NCBI RefSeq assembly: GCF_000455825.1
Contig: NZ_ATAO01000206.1
Location: 558,001 to 622,000 of the forward strand
Direction: 5' to 3'
Origin: Microbacterium maritypicum MF109
GTDB lineage: Bacteria > Actinomycetota > Actinomycetes > Actinomycetales > Microbacteriaceae
DNA length: 64,000 nt
Below, piece by piece: positions 13,814 to 23,457 of the stretch. The position numbers and the translations under genes are program-made. The stretch's first letter is position 1, and each line of letters opens with the position of its first letter. Under the pieces are notes generated by a model, which worked only from the letters and a program-made list of their open reading frames with translations, was not told the DNA's origin and searched no databases.

Positions 13814-16204
13814 ATGACGTCTCGACACTCAGCGCGCGCGTTCCGCTTCACGAAGGCCGGCGCGATGCACACCTCCGCCACCGATCTCGGCAACGTCGCC
13901 TCCAGCGCGATCGTCGCCCTTCCTCCTGGTGCGACGTTCCTCACGACGCGCACCGACACCGGCCTGGAACACGTGCTCGTCACCCCTGATTTCTCTGACG
14001 CCGAGTCCGTCGCATTCGCGATCGCGCGGAGCATGAACGCCCGCAGTGACGAGGTCGATGAGGTCCCGGATCTGACCCGCACTGCGCACGTCGCCCGGCT
14101 ACGCCTCGACCGCGGATCGACCCCGCGCCCGGACACGCAAGCGGGCGCAGACTTCACGGTGCTGTCGCGCGTCATCGGAGACATGTTGAAGCCCGGCGAG
14201 TGGGTCGCGATGGCTGTTCGGAAGCCGTCCAAGGCAGAGAGCCGGCACAACAAGATCTGGCTCGAGCACTTCGGTGTTCGCACTCACCATTCGCTCGCTC
14301 CGAACGCGGTCGTGATGCAACTGCTCGCCGGCGGGACGGACGCCCGGCGCGCGATGGACCTGACCGTGCGAACCGCCAGCGCGATCCCCGGTTTCGGTCT
14401 CAACGTGACCGGCGAGAAGGTGTCCCCCGCGAAGCTGGTGACGTCGTTCATCGTGCTCGCCGTGCTCCTGGTCGGCGCCGGGATCGCATCCATGATGATC
14501 CCGCAGATCGCGTGGCCGTGGTGGTGGACGTCGATCCCAGCGGCTGCGGCATCTGTCGTCGTCGCAGTGCTCTTCGGCCGCCAGGTTCTTCCGTCATTCG
14601 CTCGGTCGGTGCGGCGCCTTCTGCCGTGGGGCCAAGTGCCGGTCCCGTCACGCCGCTTCGGACGCTGGCAGCCGCCGAAGGCCGCACGCACAGTCCAGAA
14701 CAAGGAGACCGGTGCGCTCACCGAAGTACCGGCACAAGACGGCGACTACCCGCTTCAGGAGAACGCGTTCCTCGTCGGCCCGCACCTTCCACTGGCCTTC
14801 GTCTCTCCGCACACTGGCGCCGGGTCCGGTTCCGCATCCACGGCCGCGCGTTCCGTCCCCGGCGAGCTTCGCGCGAAGGTCGGGCCGCGCGCAGGCGTCG
14901 TGGACGACAGCCCCGTCCATCTGTCGTACGCCGACATGTGGGAGTGTATGGCTGCCATCGGCCAGCCGGGCTCTGGAAAGACGGCTCTGCTCGAACATCT
15001 GTGGGGTTCGCTCGCGTGCGATCGGAAACATCCCGGCGCCGCGTTCGGACTGCCCGCGCGCAACGCGATGGTCGCTTTCGACACGAAGGGAGATGGGAAA
15101 GCCACCGAGCAGTACGCGAAGTGGATGGAGTTCGCCGGCGACCAGCCAGATGTCTTCCACGTGGCCGACCCGACCGCGCTCGAAGGGATCGAGCTGTTCC
15201 CGGATCTGTCGGGTCAGACGGCCCACGAATGGGCACGCGACGTCGTCAGCGCCATGCAGTACATCTGGGGTGAAGAGTCGATCGGTGCGCGCTCGTTCGA
15301 CACGCTCACCAACGTCATGCAGGCGTCGAAGCTGATCGCGCGTCACGACATCGCGGAGCGGGTGGTGCTGCGCACGCTCCCCACCGATGCGTCGCCATGG
15401 TTCTACGCGAACCTGCTACTCACCAACGAGGGAGATGAGATCGGCACCGAGCTGTTCGCCGCTCTCGCCGATGCCGCCGTTCAGCCGGACGCACCAGCAG
15501 AGATGGCGCAGGCCGTCGCGACGCTGTCACCGATCTACGGTTCCGGTGTGACGCAGGCGCAACGACGTCAGCTGGTGGAAGCGCCGCGCACAAAGATCTC
15601 CGCGCTCGTGTCCGCCGAGCACTGGTGGTCGCGACCTTCCACTCGAACTTGGGATGAGCTGCTCGACCAGGACCGAGCTGTCGTCATCAACACCGGCATC
15701 AGCCCGTGGGGGCACGTGCTCGACGAGAAGCTCCGAACGGACCTGTCGAGCCTGATGCTGTTCACCTTGCGCAGCGCGATCCGGCGGACGTGCGTCGGCT
15801 GGTTCGAGAGCGGCCGCGCCGTCTGGGTGTTCGCGGACGAGGTGAAGCACATCGCGAACGTCTCCGCCGAAGTGATCTCCTGGATGCGCAACGACGCGCG
15901 AGCGTACGGACTCCGCTGCATGTTCGCCACGCAGACACCGGACACGCTGATCCCCGAGCTGCGGCGCATCCTCCTCGGATTCGGGACGCTTGCGCTCTTC
16001 AAGCAGAAGGAAGGCACGACGGTCCGGGAGATCGTCGCCACGCTCACGCTCTCCGGAACCACGTGGGACACACCCGACCTGGTGAACCTTCGGCGGTACG
16101 AAGCGATCATCTCGACGATCTACGACGGCAGCGAGCTCGAACCGTTCAACGCGGTCATGCCGGACTACCGAGGCGAGCGAGACGCCGGCACCTGGGCGGC
16201 ATGA
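13814..16204 (+). CDS. VirD4/TcpA-like conjugative coupling ATPase
   Basis: This encodes 796 residues from ATG 13814, the start fixed by the class C element rather than by longer in-frame starts. Two transmembrane segments near residues 215-255 (VTSFIVLAVLLVGAGIASM and a Trp-rich partner) anchor it. The cytoplasmic ATPase has Walker A GQPGSGKT near 383, DTKGDGKAT downstream, and Walker B VWVFADEV near 672, followed by an ATQTPDTL segment. This matches type IV coupling proteins that feed the transfer substrate into the secretion channel. The gene leads operon I and overlaps the next gene by four bases. Confidence 0.85.
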   Translation: MTSRHSARAFRFTKAGAMHTSATDLGNVASSAIVALPPGATFLTTRTDTGLEHVLVTPDFSDAESVAFAIARSMNARSDEVDEVPDLTRTAHVARLRLDRGSTPRPDTQAGADFTVLSRVIGDMLKPGEWVAMAVRKPSKAESRHNKIWLEHFGVRTHHSLAPNAVVMQLLAGGTDARRAMDLTVRTASAIPGFGLNVTGEKVSPAKLVTSFIVLAVLLVGAGIASMMIPQIAWPWWWTSIPAAAASVVVAVLFGRQVLPSFARSVRRLLPWGQVPVPSRRFGRWQPPKAARTVQNKETGALTEVPAQDGDYPLQENAFLVGPHLPLAFVSPHTGAGSGSASTAARSVPGELRAKVGPRAGVVDDSPVHLSYADMWECMAAIGQPGSGKTALLEHLWGSLACDRKHPGAAFGLPARNAMVAFDTKGDGKATEQYAKWMEFAGDQPDVFHVADPTALEGIELFPDLSGQTAHEWARDVVSAMQYIWGEESIGARSFDTLTNVMQASKLIARHDIAERVVLRTLPTDASPWFYANLLLTNEGDEIGTELFAALADAAVQPDAPAEMAQAVATLSPIYGSGVTQAQRRQLVEAPRTKISALVSAEHWWSRPSTRTWDELLDQDRAVVINTGISPWGHVLDEKLRTDLSSLMLFTLRSAIRRTCVGWFESGRAVWVFADEVKHIANVSAEVISWMRNDARAYGLRCMFATQTPDTLIPELRRILLGFGTLALFKQKEGTTVREIVATLTLSGTTWDTPDLVNLRRYEAIISTIYDGSELEPFNAVMPDYRGERDAGTWAA

Positions 16205-17562
16205 TGCGGTTCGATCAGATTCCCTCCGCGACACCGGATGCATCCAACCGGACCGCTCTTCGGCTGGACCCATACTGGGACGGTCTGTGGCAGTTCGGGT
16301 CCGCCGGACAGTGGGTCAAGCGCGAGCACGCCCAGCGGCTTCGCGCGGCGGGAGTGATCGGTCAGCTGCCGGGCCGGCTGCGCACAGACCCCGCCGAAGC
16401 TCTCGCCCGAATCGATGCTGACTGGGAACGCAAGCTCGACATCCTCGGCGCCCTCGCCGGGTGGCGAACACTCACCGCAGAGCAGCAGGCCGCGTTCGCC
16501 GGCACGGTCGCCGCGGGCACACGTGACCGCGTCATCGGCGACCTCTTCGCGCTCGGGCTGATCGACTCCGGCACCATCTGGGCCCCCACCTCCGAGACGG
16601 CCGGCGCTGACCGTGCAGCCCTGTGGCGGCCCGCAACCACGGAGGTCTTCGACAAGCTCCTCGCCCCGCTGCTGACGTACGCCGAGACCGTGTCCGTCAC
16701 CGGCGGGGAGTCGTGGACAAGCGGCAGCCAGTTCGACCGGCACAACATCCTCACCGCGGAGCTGTGCCTCCGGCTCGCAGAATTCGCTCGGATCGGCACG
16801 GTCCTCGGCGAGCGGCTCTCGCGTGTGCGCACTCTCGCGTACTCCGGCGCCGGCGCACCAGAGCCGCCGGGCGTCAGCAATCAGACCGCCGACGCCGTCA
16901 TCGTCCGACGCGATGGGCTGCGCATCGCCATCGAGACGACAGCGCATACCGGCGGGATGCACCGGTTCGTGAAGAAGGTGAAGAGTTGGTGCGACGTATT
17001 CGCCCGCCGACCTCTGGAGACCAACGGCTTGGTCGTCTGCTTCGTCGGCGTCGACCGCGTCGATGTGCGCGCCGAGAAGTCTGTCCACTATGCAGCCCGG
17101 AAGGCGATTGCTCGAGCCACACGTGATGTGCCCGGCATCGCCAGCAATCGTACCGCGGACCGCATCTTCTACACCGACTGGACGGACCTGTTCCCCGCGC
17201 CCCGGGAGGCATCCGCGGACCTGTTCACGTTCCGCGCGCAACGACCGAACGGACCATCGGGAGGATGGGTCGACGCTCACCTCCTCGATGAGGAATCCGT
17301 GCCCTTCGATCCGTCCCGGATGCCAATCGACCCCACGGCAGTGATCGCGAACGCATCCGGCATTCGCGCCACACCGCACTGGCTGCGCGACCCCGTCGAC
17401 GCCCGGCCGCAGCTGCACATGCTTTCGCTCCGCGAAGCCGGCCTGGACCCGATACCGCACCCGGCACGCAACCGCCGCACCGGCATCCGACTCCAAGACC
17501 TCGAGAGCAAGAACAGGGAGATCGGCGGAGCGATTCAACCGCCCGCGCGCCTGCGCTTCTAG
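16201..17562 (+). CDS. Replic_Relax-family (replication-relaxation) protein
   Basis: This encodes 453 residues starting ATGATG at 16201, overlapping the upstream stop. The N-terminal 130 residues include a winged-helix-like segment (LTAEQQAAFAGTVAAG, RVIGDLFALGLIDSG). A middle domain has NQTADAVIVRRDGLRIAIE, the nuclease-like pattern of Replic_Relax proteins found on actinobacterial plasmids and ICEs. These are thought to bind element DNA in replication or relaxation, but their biochemistry is little known. In this operon it is the best candidate to process the transfer origin, since no standard relaxase is seen. Confidence 0.7.
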   Translation: MMRFDQIPSATPDASNRTALRLDPYWDGLWQFGSAGQWVKREHAQRLRAAGVIGQLPGRLRTDPAEALARIDADWERKLDILGALAGWRTLTAEQQAAFAGTVAAGTRDRVIGDLFALGLIDSGTIWAPTSETAGADRAALWRPATTEVFDKLLAPLLTYAETVSVTGGESWTSGSQFDRHNILTAELCLRLAEFARIGTVLGERLSRVRTLAYSGAGAPEPPGVSNQTADAVIVRRDGLRIAIETTAHTGGMHRFVKKVKSWCDVFARRPLETNGLVVCFVGVDRVDVRAEKSVHYAARKAIARATRDVPGIASNRTADRIFYTDWTDLFPAPREASADLFTFRAQRPNGPSGGWVDAHLLDEESVPFDPSRMPIDPTAVIANASGIRATPHWLRDPVDARPQLHMLSLREAGLDPIPHPARNRRTGIRLQDLESKNREIGGAIQPPARLRF

Positions 17563-17579
17563 TGCACGACCGGTGCTCG

Positions 17580-17597
17580 TGTTCGCAGGGCTGGACG
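17580..17597 (+). promoter_or_regulatory. Class C element (leadered)
   Basis: TGTTCGCAGGGCTGGACG lies 31 bases before ATG 17629. With the usual spacing the transcript would start near 17600 and carry a leader with GGAGG before the gene. Confidence 0.6.
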
Positions 17598-17628
17598 ACA
17601 TACGGCAACACATGGAGGCAGAGCAATC

Positions 17629-17814
17629 ATGGGCAGGATCAAGGACCTCACCAGTCGGTTCACGGAGCGTGTCAACGAGGACGCTGACGACATCGGGGCA
17701 TACTTCCACTCCCGCAAGGGAATGTGGTTCAGCATCGTCGCCGTCGTCGGCATCGGTGGCGCCATGCTCTTCGCCCTCGGTGTCAACATCGTCGGGATGG
17801 TGCAGGGATCATGA
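17629..17814 (+). CDS. Small single-pass membrane protein of the transfer operon
   Basis: This encodes 61 residues from ATG 17629 behind GGAGGCAGAGCAATC. A charged cytoplasmic N-terminus of about 30 residues precedes one hydrophobic helix (MWFSIVAVVGIGGAMLFALG). Small proteins of this form are common pore or assembly components in conjugation operons. The stop overlaps the next ATG. The exact role is unknown. Confidence 0.7.
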   Translation: MGRIKDLTSRFTERVNEDADDIGAYFHSRKGMWFSIVAVVGIGGAMLFALGVNIVGMVQGS

Positions 17815-18407
17815 CCGGCATTCCAGGTACGGTCATCGGCCGCCCCGGCGGCTCCCTCGTCGACGCTGGCTGGGCGAAGAACGCCGCAGTCGCCGACATC
17901 GGACGCGCCGGCGAGCAGCGCACCGCCGCGGTACTCAACGACCTCGCCCGTCTGCCCAGCGGGCCGACGGTCCTGCACGACCTTCGCATCCCGATCCCCG
18001 GGTTCACCGCGAACATCGACCACGTCGTCGTCGCCGGGTCCCGGGTCACGATCATCGACTCGAAGGTCTGGCGCCACGGCATCTACTGGACCGCCGCCGG
18101 GCGGACCCGCCGAGGCTTGGAGAAGATCGACTTCGCGGACAAGAAGACGCTACCGACGGCGCAAGCAGCGCTGCGGCGTCACCTCGACTCTCGCATGACC
18201 CGAGACACAGTGTTCGGGACGAACATCCTTGCCGTCTGGCCTGCGGGCGACGGCGCACTCCTGACCTTCGCCTACCGCCCCCAGGATGCTGTCGTGGTTC
18301 ACGGTAGGACCCTGCGCCGGCGACTTCCCCGGCTCACCGGCGCGGCTCCCGCGGACCCGGTGATCGTGCAGATCCTGTCACAACTCGTCAACGGGACTGA
18401 CGCATGA
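17811..18407 (+). CDS. NERD-domain protein
   Basis: This encodes 198 residues from ATG 17811. Residues about 30-110 form a NERD (nuclease-related) domain: GRAGEQRTAAVLNDL, then NIDHVVVAGSRVTIIDSKVW, which supplies the D...D-x-K positions of PD-(D/E)XK nucleases. It could cut or bind DNA during transfer, though many NERD proteins have no proven activity. It lies between a small membrane protein and the large FtsK-like ATPase, with four-base overlaps on both sides, so it is tightly co-expressed with the machinery. Confidence 0.8.
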   Translation: MTGIPGTVIGRPGGSLVDAGWAKNAAVADIGRAGEQRTAAVLNDLARLPSGPTVLHDLRIPIPGFTANIDHVVVAGSRVTIIDSKVWRHGIYWTAAGRTRRGLEKIDFADKKTLPTAQAALRRHLDSRMTRDTVFGTNILAVWPAGDGALLTFAYRPQDAVVVHGRTLRRRLPRLTGAAPADPVIVQILSQLVNGTDA

Positions 18408-21400
18408 TGGCGGCACCACGAAGCGTCGCCCCGCAGCCGAACCTCGCACCGCTTGTCGGCGCGAGTGCTGTCGTCCTGTGCGTCGCAGCGTCGGTCTTCC
18501 GCCTGCCGGGTTTCGTCATCCTCCTGCTCGGCCTCATCGTCGCCGGCATGATGAGCTCGTCCCCGCCGCTGACGGGCAAGAAGGACGCTGCTGGGTACCC
18601 GACGATCGGCAACCCCGGAGAGCATGCCGCGGTCCTCCGCCATCGCCGGTGGTCAGCGCTCCGCTGGCGTCTGCTCGTGCCGAACCGCGACTGGCTGCTC
18701 AACGACCCGTCGGAGGTGAAGCCGCACATCGAGCGCGCGAACCAGTTCGCGAAGGGGCCGCTCAAGAACATCGCACGAGTCCTGCAAGCGGCGATCGTCA
18801 TCTTCTGGCTGGTCGTGCCGATGTCGTTCACGTCGATCGGGGCGCTCGGACTCTCCGCTACTGTCTTCACCTTCCCTGTCGACGCGATGGCGCTGTGGGG
18901 GTGGATGCCTGACTCGGGCGCCTGGCTTATGTGGCCGAACACCATCTGCGCATACATCACCACCGTCGAGTTCTTCGCGACCCGCCGTCGATACGCCGCA
19001 ATGGAGGACCCCGCTCCGCCCGTCACGATCGGTGATCTCCTCTCGAAGTTCCTCGAGGCGTCCCGCGTGAAACTCCTCGCCGCTCTGCTTCTCCCCGCGG
19101 CGGCCGGGACCGCGGCAGCGATCGGCGTATGGTTCCTCACTGCACACCTCGGCGTGACCTGGCTGTTCGTCCCGTTCCCCCTGCTGCTGGCCGGAATCGC
19201 GACCGTGTTCGCCGCAGTGCTCTGGCGAGCTCTCGCACTTCCGGACGCCCTGAGCGACTGGCGGAACACCGTCCAGGCGCGCGAGGTCTGGCAGCAACGC
19301 TGGGAGCCGTTGAAGATGGACCCCCGCCCGTACCTCATCTCACACTCCCGGCACGGTGATCCCGCAGCGCCTCTGATCCTTGACACGTTCGATGCGCCGC
19401 CGACTCAGGGGGCATCCGGGATGCTGGGCATGGGCTCGAGGATCCACCCGCTCATCGGAGCTGGTCAGGCAATCGCCGTACTCAACGAGCCTGACGTCGA
19501 CAGCTCGGGCCAGCCGATCCCAGGCAGCCGGCACCCTTCCCGTTTCAGCGTGGCCACATGGCCTGTCGACCAGCCCATCGATGTCTCAGATCCGACCGTC
19601 GACCGCGGTCTCCTGCGCGAGCGCGTCCGCTCAGCCCTGGCGATCGCCGGCAGCAGCTATCCGCAGTTGATGGTGTCCGCCCTCGACCCGATGTGGGACA
19701 CCGCCGACACGGACAGCACCGCGGCGTGGTCTGTGCAGTGCGAAGCCACGGATGCCCCGGTCGCCAGCATCCTCCCTGCCATCGCCGCAGAAGTGGGAGC
19801 TGCCCTTCGAACCGATGGGGTCTACGACAAGAAGACCGGGCTGCTATACGTCGGCGCCCTGACTGCGGACAGTACGCACTATGTCGACGAACGCCAGGCC
19901 CACCGATTCGTGGAGCTCGCACGCGAGGCGCGCTGGAACCAGCGATGGAGCGACGTGCTGAAGATGGGCGAAGCACGACCCCGCACCGAATCCGACGTGT
20001 ACAAGACAGCGCAGCTTCCGACTGGCCAGACGATCGAGTGCCAGCCTTTCATGACCCCGCAGGGCATCAACGGCTCGTATTTCCTGACGCAGCAGAAGGA
20101 GAAAGCGCTGGCGAACGCGTTGGGCAACGCCCCGTGGGTGTCTGTTATCGGGTGGGAAGGCCGCGGCGACAAAGCCGGCGAACGGCACCCCGGCGCGTTC
20201 CGTGTCCTCTGGTCGGCGCAGCCCATCCCGCTCGACCCGGCACGCCTGGAGCCTCCGGGCCGCGGCAGGCCGGGCGATGCACTCCGGTGGGCCATCTCCG
20301 CCGCCGTCAACAGCGGATTCGATGCGGCCAAGCTCGCCCGTCCCGAAGTCGTCGCGGTCACCTCCCTCACCACAGCTGACTCCCGTGGGCACATTTGGGA
20401 TGTCCGTCTGCGTCTCTACGACGGCGTCGTCCTCTCCGAGGTCAAGCAGAAGGCCGAGAAGATTCGCGGCGGTATGGGCGGCACCCCTTGGCTGAGGGTG
20501 ACCGACAGCGGCGAGCACGTCCGTGTCGTCGTCGGCGCCGTGCCGGAATCCCGAGGTGTCGAATTCGCCCGCCCCGAGGCGAAGAAGCTCACCCTGGCTT
20601 TGGATTGGGAGCAGCGCTTCACGGACGCCAAGCTCGCCTCGCCGGTCGACGGCGTCGCCCCGCGGCTCATTGCTGCTGAGCCCCTGGAGACCAACGAGCA
20701 GGTGGACGTCCTCGAGTTCACCCTCCCCCGCTCCCTGGCGATCACCGACTTCCAGGAGCAGAAGACGGTCGACAAGCTCCGCGCAGCATCCGGGAAGACG
20801 TTCATCAACGTCCGGCACAACGCCGACCCCTCCCGTTTCACGATGCTGGTCTGCGACGTCGATCCGATGCCGAGCCCGGCACCGTTCATGTGGGACCGAA
20901 TGGGGGTGGTCACACCCCGGTCGACGACCTTCGGCACGCGCGTGGAAGGCGCGCCGGTCACCTGGCACCTCGACAACGACAGCCACCTCATGGTTCTCGG
21001 TCAGAACGGCTCCGGCAAGGGCATCGGCATGTCCGCGATGGCTGCGGACAACATCATGTCGTTCTGGGACGTGTACGCGGCCGACCCGATCAAGGGGTTC
21101 AACGACTTCCTCTTCGCGGATCCGTGGCTGCGCGCTCGGGCGACCACCTGGACCCAGACCGTCGCGGTCGTCCGCCACCTGTTGCGCCTCCTCGACGAGC
21201 ACAAGAAGCTGAACGAGCACTACGGCGTCTCGAACATCCGCGATCTCCCTGACGATGTCCGCCCTCGGCTGTCCTGTCTGTACCTCGACGAGTTCACATC
21301 ACTGGTGATCCCTGATGCCGTAGTGAAGCTCCGCGACAACGCCGATGAAGCGGAGCGGAAGGAGTACGCCGCCACCGTCGCGATCAACAACTACAAGCTC

Positions 21401-22141
21401 CTCATCGGCTCCGCGATCGGGCGCATCCTCCGTGAAGGACGAGCCCTGGGCCTCGTGCTCGTGCTCGCCGGTCAGAAACTCACCCGCGAGGAGCTGAAGT
21501 ACATCCCCGGTGGGGCGACCATCAAGTCGCAGATGTCCCGCCTTGCGATGGGCAAGATGAGCTTCGGTGACATGATGAGCGCGTTCGCCGACGCCAGCAG
21601 CGCCCTAGGGCTGCTCGGCCCGTCCGTCCCCCGCGGCCGCGGAGTCTTCGAGTCCACGTCGGAATCCGCCTTCGCGGTGCAGACCTGGTGGGCCGGTGGA
21701 TCACAGGCTGACCACTTCCGCATCCTCGCGGAGAAGATCGCCGAGATCCGCCCGCCGCTGACCGCCGGCGAGAAGCTTGACCTGTCGATCTCCGATTCGC
21801 AGGCAGATCAGAGCGTGGAGGTGTTCGGCGAAGAGATCACCTCATCGAACGACACGCTCGATGAGGCGCATGAGGAGATCGTCGACGTCGTGCTCAACCT
21901 CGACGACGATCTTGAGTTCACATTCGAACCGGACCCGGATCCGGTCCCCGACTTGCCACCGGATGCTTCTGTCGCCGATGCCCCCGGCGAGTTCTCCGCT
22001 CCGCCGACGTCGGACGCCGATGAGATGATCCCGGATGAGCTGTTCGATGACGCACCCCGGACAGCACCTGCGGACGACCTCTTCGATGACGTCTCCTCGC
22101 CCTCACCCGCACCGCCCCAGGTCGAGGACCTGTTCACCTGA
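18404..22141 (+). CDS. Giant FtsK/TraG-like membrane ATPase
   Basis: This encodes 1245 residues from ATG 18404. The N-terminal 290 residues carry several hydrophobic segments (near 20-45, 130-160 and 225-285). A long middle region of about 550 residues has no named domain. The C-terminal ATPase starts near 840 with HLMVLGQNGSGKGIGMSAM, where the usual Ser/Thr after the Walker A lysine is replaced by Gly, and continues to Walker B CLYLDEFTSL near 965. The last 110 residues are acidic, with low complexity. It probably powers or gates transfer through the membrane. The missing Walker A hydroxyl residue makes its ATPase activity doubtful. Confidence 0.8.
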   Translation: MMAAPRSVAPQPNLAPLVGASAVVLCVAASVFRLPGFVILLLGLIVAGMMSSSPPLTGKKDAAGYPTIGNPGEHAAVLRHRRWSALRWRLLVPNRDWLLNDPSEVKPHIERANQFAKGPLKNIARVLQAAIVIFWLVVPMSFTSIGALGLSATVFTFPVDAMALWGWMPDSGAWLMWPNTICAYITTVEFFATRRRYAAMEDPAPPVTIGDLLSKFLEASRVKLLAALLLPAAAGTAAAIGVWFLTAHLGVTWLFVPFPLLLAGIATVFAAVLWRALALPDALSDWRNTVQAREVWQQRWEPLKMDPRPYLISHSRHGDPAAPLILDTFDAPPTQGASGMLGMGSRIHPLIGAGQAIAVLNEPDVDSSGQPIPGSRHPSRFSVATWPVDQPIDVSDPTVDRGLLRERVRSALAIAGSSYPQLMVSALDPMWDTADTDSTAAWSVQCEATDAPVASILPAIAAEVGAALRTDGVYDKKTGLLYVGALTADSTHYVDERQAHRFVELAREARWNQRWSDVLKMGEARPRTESDVYKTAQLPTGQTIECQPFMTPQGINGSYFLTQQKEKALANALGNAPWVSVIGWEGRGDKAGERHPGAFRVLWSAQPIPLDPARLEPPGRGRPGDALRWAISAAVNSGFDAAKLARPEVVAVTSLTTADSRGHIWDVRLRLYDGVVLSEVKQKAEKIRGGMGGTPWLRVTDSGEHVRVVVGAVPESRGVEFARPEAKKLTLALDWEQRFTDAKLASPVDGVAPRLIAAEPLETNEQVDVLEFTLPRSLAITDFQEQKTVDKLRAASGKTFINVRHNADPSRFTMLVCDVDPMPSPAPFMWDRMGVVTPRSTTFGTRVEGAPVTWHLDNDSHLMVLGQNGSGKGIGMSAMAADNIMSFWDVYAADPIKGFNDFLFADPWLRARATTWTQTVAVVRHLLRLLDEHKKLNEHYGVSNIRDLPDDVRPRLSCLYLDEFTSLVIPDAVVKLRDNADEAERKEYAATVAINNYKLLIGSAIGRILREGRALGLVLVLAGQKLTREELKYIPGGATIKSQMSRLAMGKMSFGDMMSAFADASSALGLLGPSVPRGRGVFESTSESAFAVQTWWAGGSQADHFRILAEKIAEIRPPLTAGEKLDLSISDSQADQSVEVFGEEITSSNDTLDEAHEEIVDVVLNLDDDLEFTFEPDPDPVPDLPPDASVADAPGEFSAPPTSDADEMIPDELFDDAPRTAPADDLFDDVSSPSPAPPQVEDLFT

Positions 22142-22189
22142 CTACCGAGTTGCTGACCGCCCACGGGCCGCAGCGGAGAGGACGATCCT

Positions 22190-22237
22190 GTGTCCACGAA
22201 TGAAGAGACGATCCGCATCCGGGCGGGTCAGCCATGA
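22190..22237 (+). CDS. Possible 15-aa leader peptide
   Basis: GTG 22190 behind GGAGAGGACG opens 15 codons (VSTNEETIRIRAGQP), and the stop overlaps the next gene's ATG in ATGA. It could couple translation of the membrane hydrolase to the ATPase gene. No other support. Confidence 0.35.
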   Translation: MSTNEETIRIRAGQP

Positions 22238-23001
22238 TGGGTGTCAACCACGCCGCAACGGGTGCGGCCGCCTGGGTGGCCGTGACGTCCACCGCGATCC
22301 CGGCGTTCGGATGGTATCCGCTCCCCGCGGAGGCAGTCCTCCTCGGGGCTGCAGTCGCTGGGGGTGCGGCGCTGCTCCCTGACGCCGACCACCACAACGC
22401 CACGATCGCTCATTCAGTGCCCGTCCTCGGAGGCGTTGCCGCGGGAGCTGTGGGACTCGTGACCGGCGGACACCGAAAGGGCATGCACTCCCTCCTCGCC
22501 ATCGCCGGTGTCGTGGTCGGCACGTACTTCCTCGGGCAGCTCCAGTGGCAGCCGCAGGGATGGCAGTTCCCGATCCAGATCGGCTCGGCGGCTGCCGTCG
22601 CCGCCACGACTGCCTTCGCGTTCAAAGTCCTTGGCGGGAGGCGCTGGCTGACCGCATGGGTGCTCGGCGCTCTTCTCGCTGGGCTGGTGGCCCTGCTGAT
22701 GCCGTCACAGTTTGCCTGGCTGCCCGTCTGCATCGGCATCGGCTACGCCGCTCATATCGCCGGCGACCTGCTCACCTTCGGCGGAGTCCCTCTCCTTTGG
22801 CCGCTCCAACCCGCGCCGCCCGGACCGATCCGACAGGCATTCCTTTTGAAGTCGATGTGGAAGCCGTCGGGGCGCTTCGCGGTCCCTCTTCTCGGCTCGA
22901 CCGGGAAGGACCCGCAGGAGCACGTTCTCGGCACGCTGGCCGGTCTGTACGCCGCGTGGGGAGCCATCGGGGCGGTGATTGTCCTATGGCCATGGAAGTG
23001 A
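22234..23001 (+). CDS. Membrane-bound metal-dependent hydrolase (YdjM/DUF457-like)
   Basis: This encodes 255 residues from ATG 22234. Several hydrophobic helices surround the motifs GVNHAATGAAAW near residue 2, LLPDADHHNATIAHS near 48 and GGHRKGMHSLLA near 75. These match the His/Asp signature of the YdjM/LexA-regulated family of membrane metal-dependent hydrolases. Such enzymes often sit with plasmid or phage functions, but their substrate is not known. It is the second last gene of operon I, overlapping the next gene by sixteen bases. Confidence 0.75.
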   Translation: MMGVNHAATGAAAWVAVTSTAIPAFGWYPLPAEAVLLGAAVAGGAALLPDADHHNATIAHSVPVLGGVAAGAVGLVTGGHRKGMHSLLAIAGVVVGTYFLGQLQWQPQGWQFPIQIGSAAAVAATTAFAFKVLGGRRWLTAWVLGALLAGLVALLMPSQFAWLPVCIGIGYAAHIAGDLLTFGGVPLLWPLQPAPPGPIRQAFLLKSMWKPSGRFAVPLLGSTGKDPQEHVLGTLAGLYAAWGAIGAVIVLWPWK

Positions 23002-23435
23002 CACCGGAGCAACTACGTGCAGGCCTACGCGCCTGGGCGCACGGTTCCCGCACCACCGAGGCTGCGGTCGAGCTGCTCATCCGGCATCAGCGAGCAATCC
23101 ACGCCCGCGCCCCGTGGCTCAACGTCACGGAAGACGGGGTGTGCTCCATCGACGTGGATGCCCTGCGGTGGCATTCCGGAGCCTGGTCCGGGGGCGAACA
23201 GCGGGTCGTGCGCATCGCCTGTTCGCTTCTCGGCGGCGATCCCGTACGGCTCGACGACGACATCAGTGCTCTGGGCCGTCCCGAGATGGACCTTGTACTC
23301 GCTGCGCTGTCCCATGCAGCCGGCGCCGACCAGAGCGTCGATATCCGTCTGGACGAGGACGGTCGCCCCCATCTGCACGTCCTCGATCTCGGCCCTCTGC
23401 ATCCGTGGCCGGAACATACCGAAGGCCAGTCGTAA
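22986..23435 (+). CDS. Hypothetical protein closing transfer operon I
   Basis: This encodes 149 residues from ATG 22986, or from ATG 22992, both inside the end of the previous gene. It is soluble and acidic, with Trp and His scattered (RWHSGAWSGGEQRVVRIA). No family recognised. The stop codon lies in the loop of the terminator hairpin at 23418, marking the end of the operon. Confidence 0.6.
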   Translation: MAMEVTPEQLRAGLRAWAHGSRTTEAAVELLIRHQRAIHARAPWLNVTEDGVCSIDVDALRWHSGAWSGGEQRVVRIACSLLGGDPVRLDDDISALGRPEMDLVLAALSHAAGADQSVDIRLDEDGRPHLHVLDLGPLHPWPEHTEGQS

Positions 23436-23450
23436 CGACCGGCCTTCGGT
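23418..23450. terminator. Bidirectional terminator
   Basis: ACCGAAGGCC and GGCCTTCGGT form a 10-bp stem, and the inner GTCG-TAA-CGAC extends it with one mismatch. It lies between convergent operons and includes the stop codon TAA. Confidence 0.75.
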
Positions 23451-23457
23451 AGAGGTG

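Noticed and set aside
16165..17709. 514-aa minus-strand ORF opposite the Replic_Relax gene
   Set aside because: No promoter or domain; composition typical of antisense frames in high-GC DNA.
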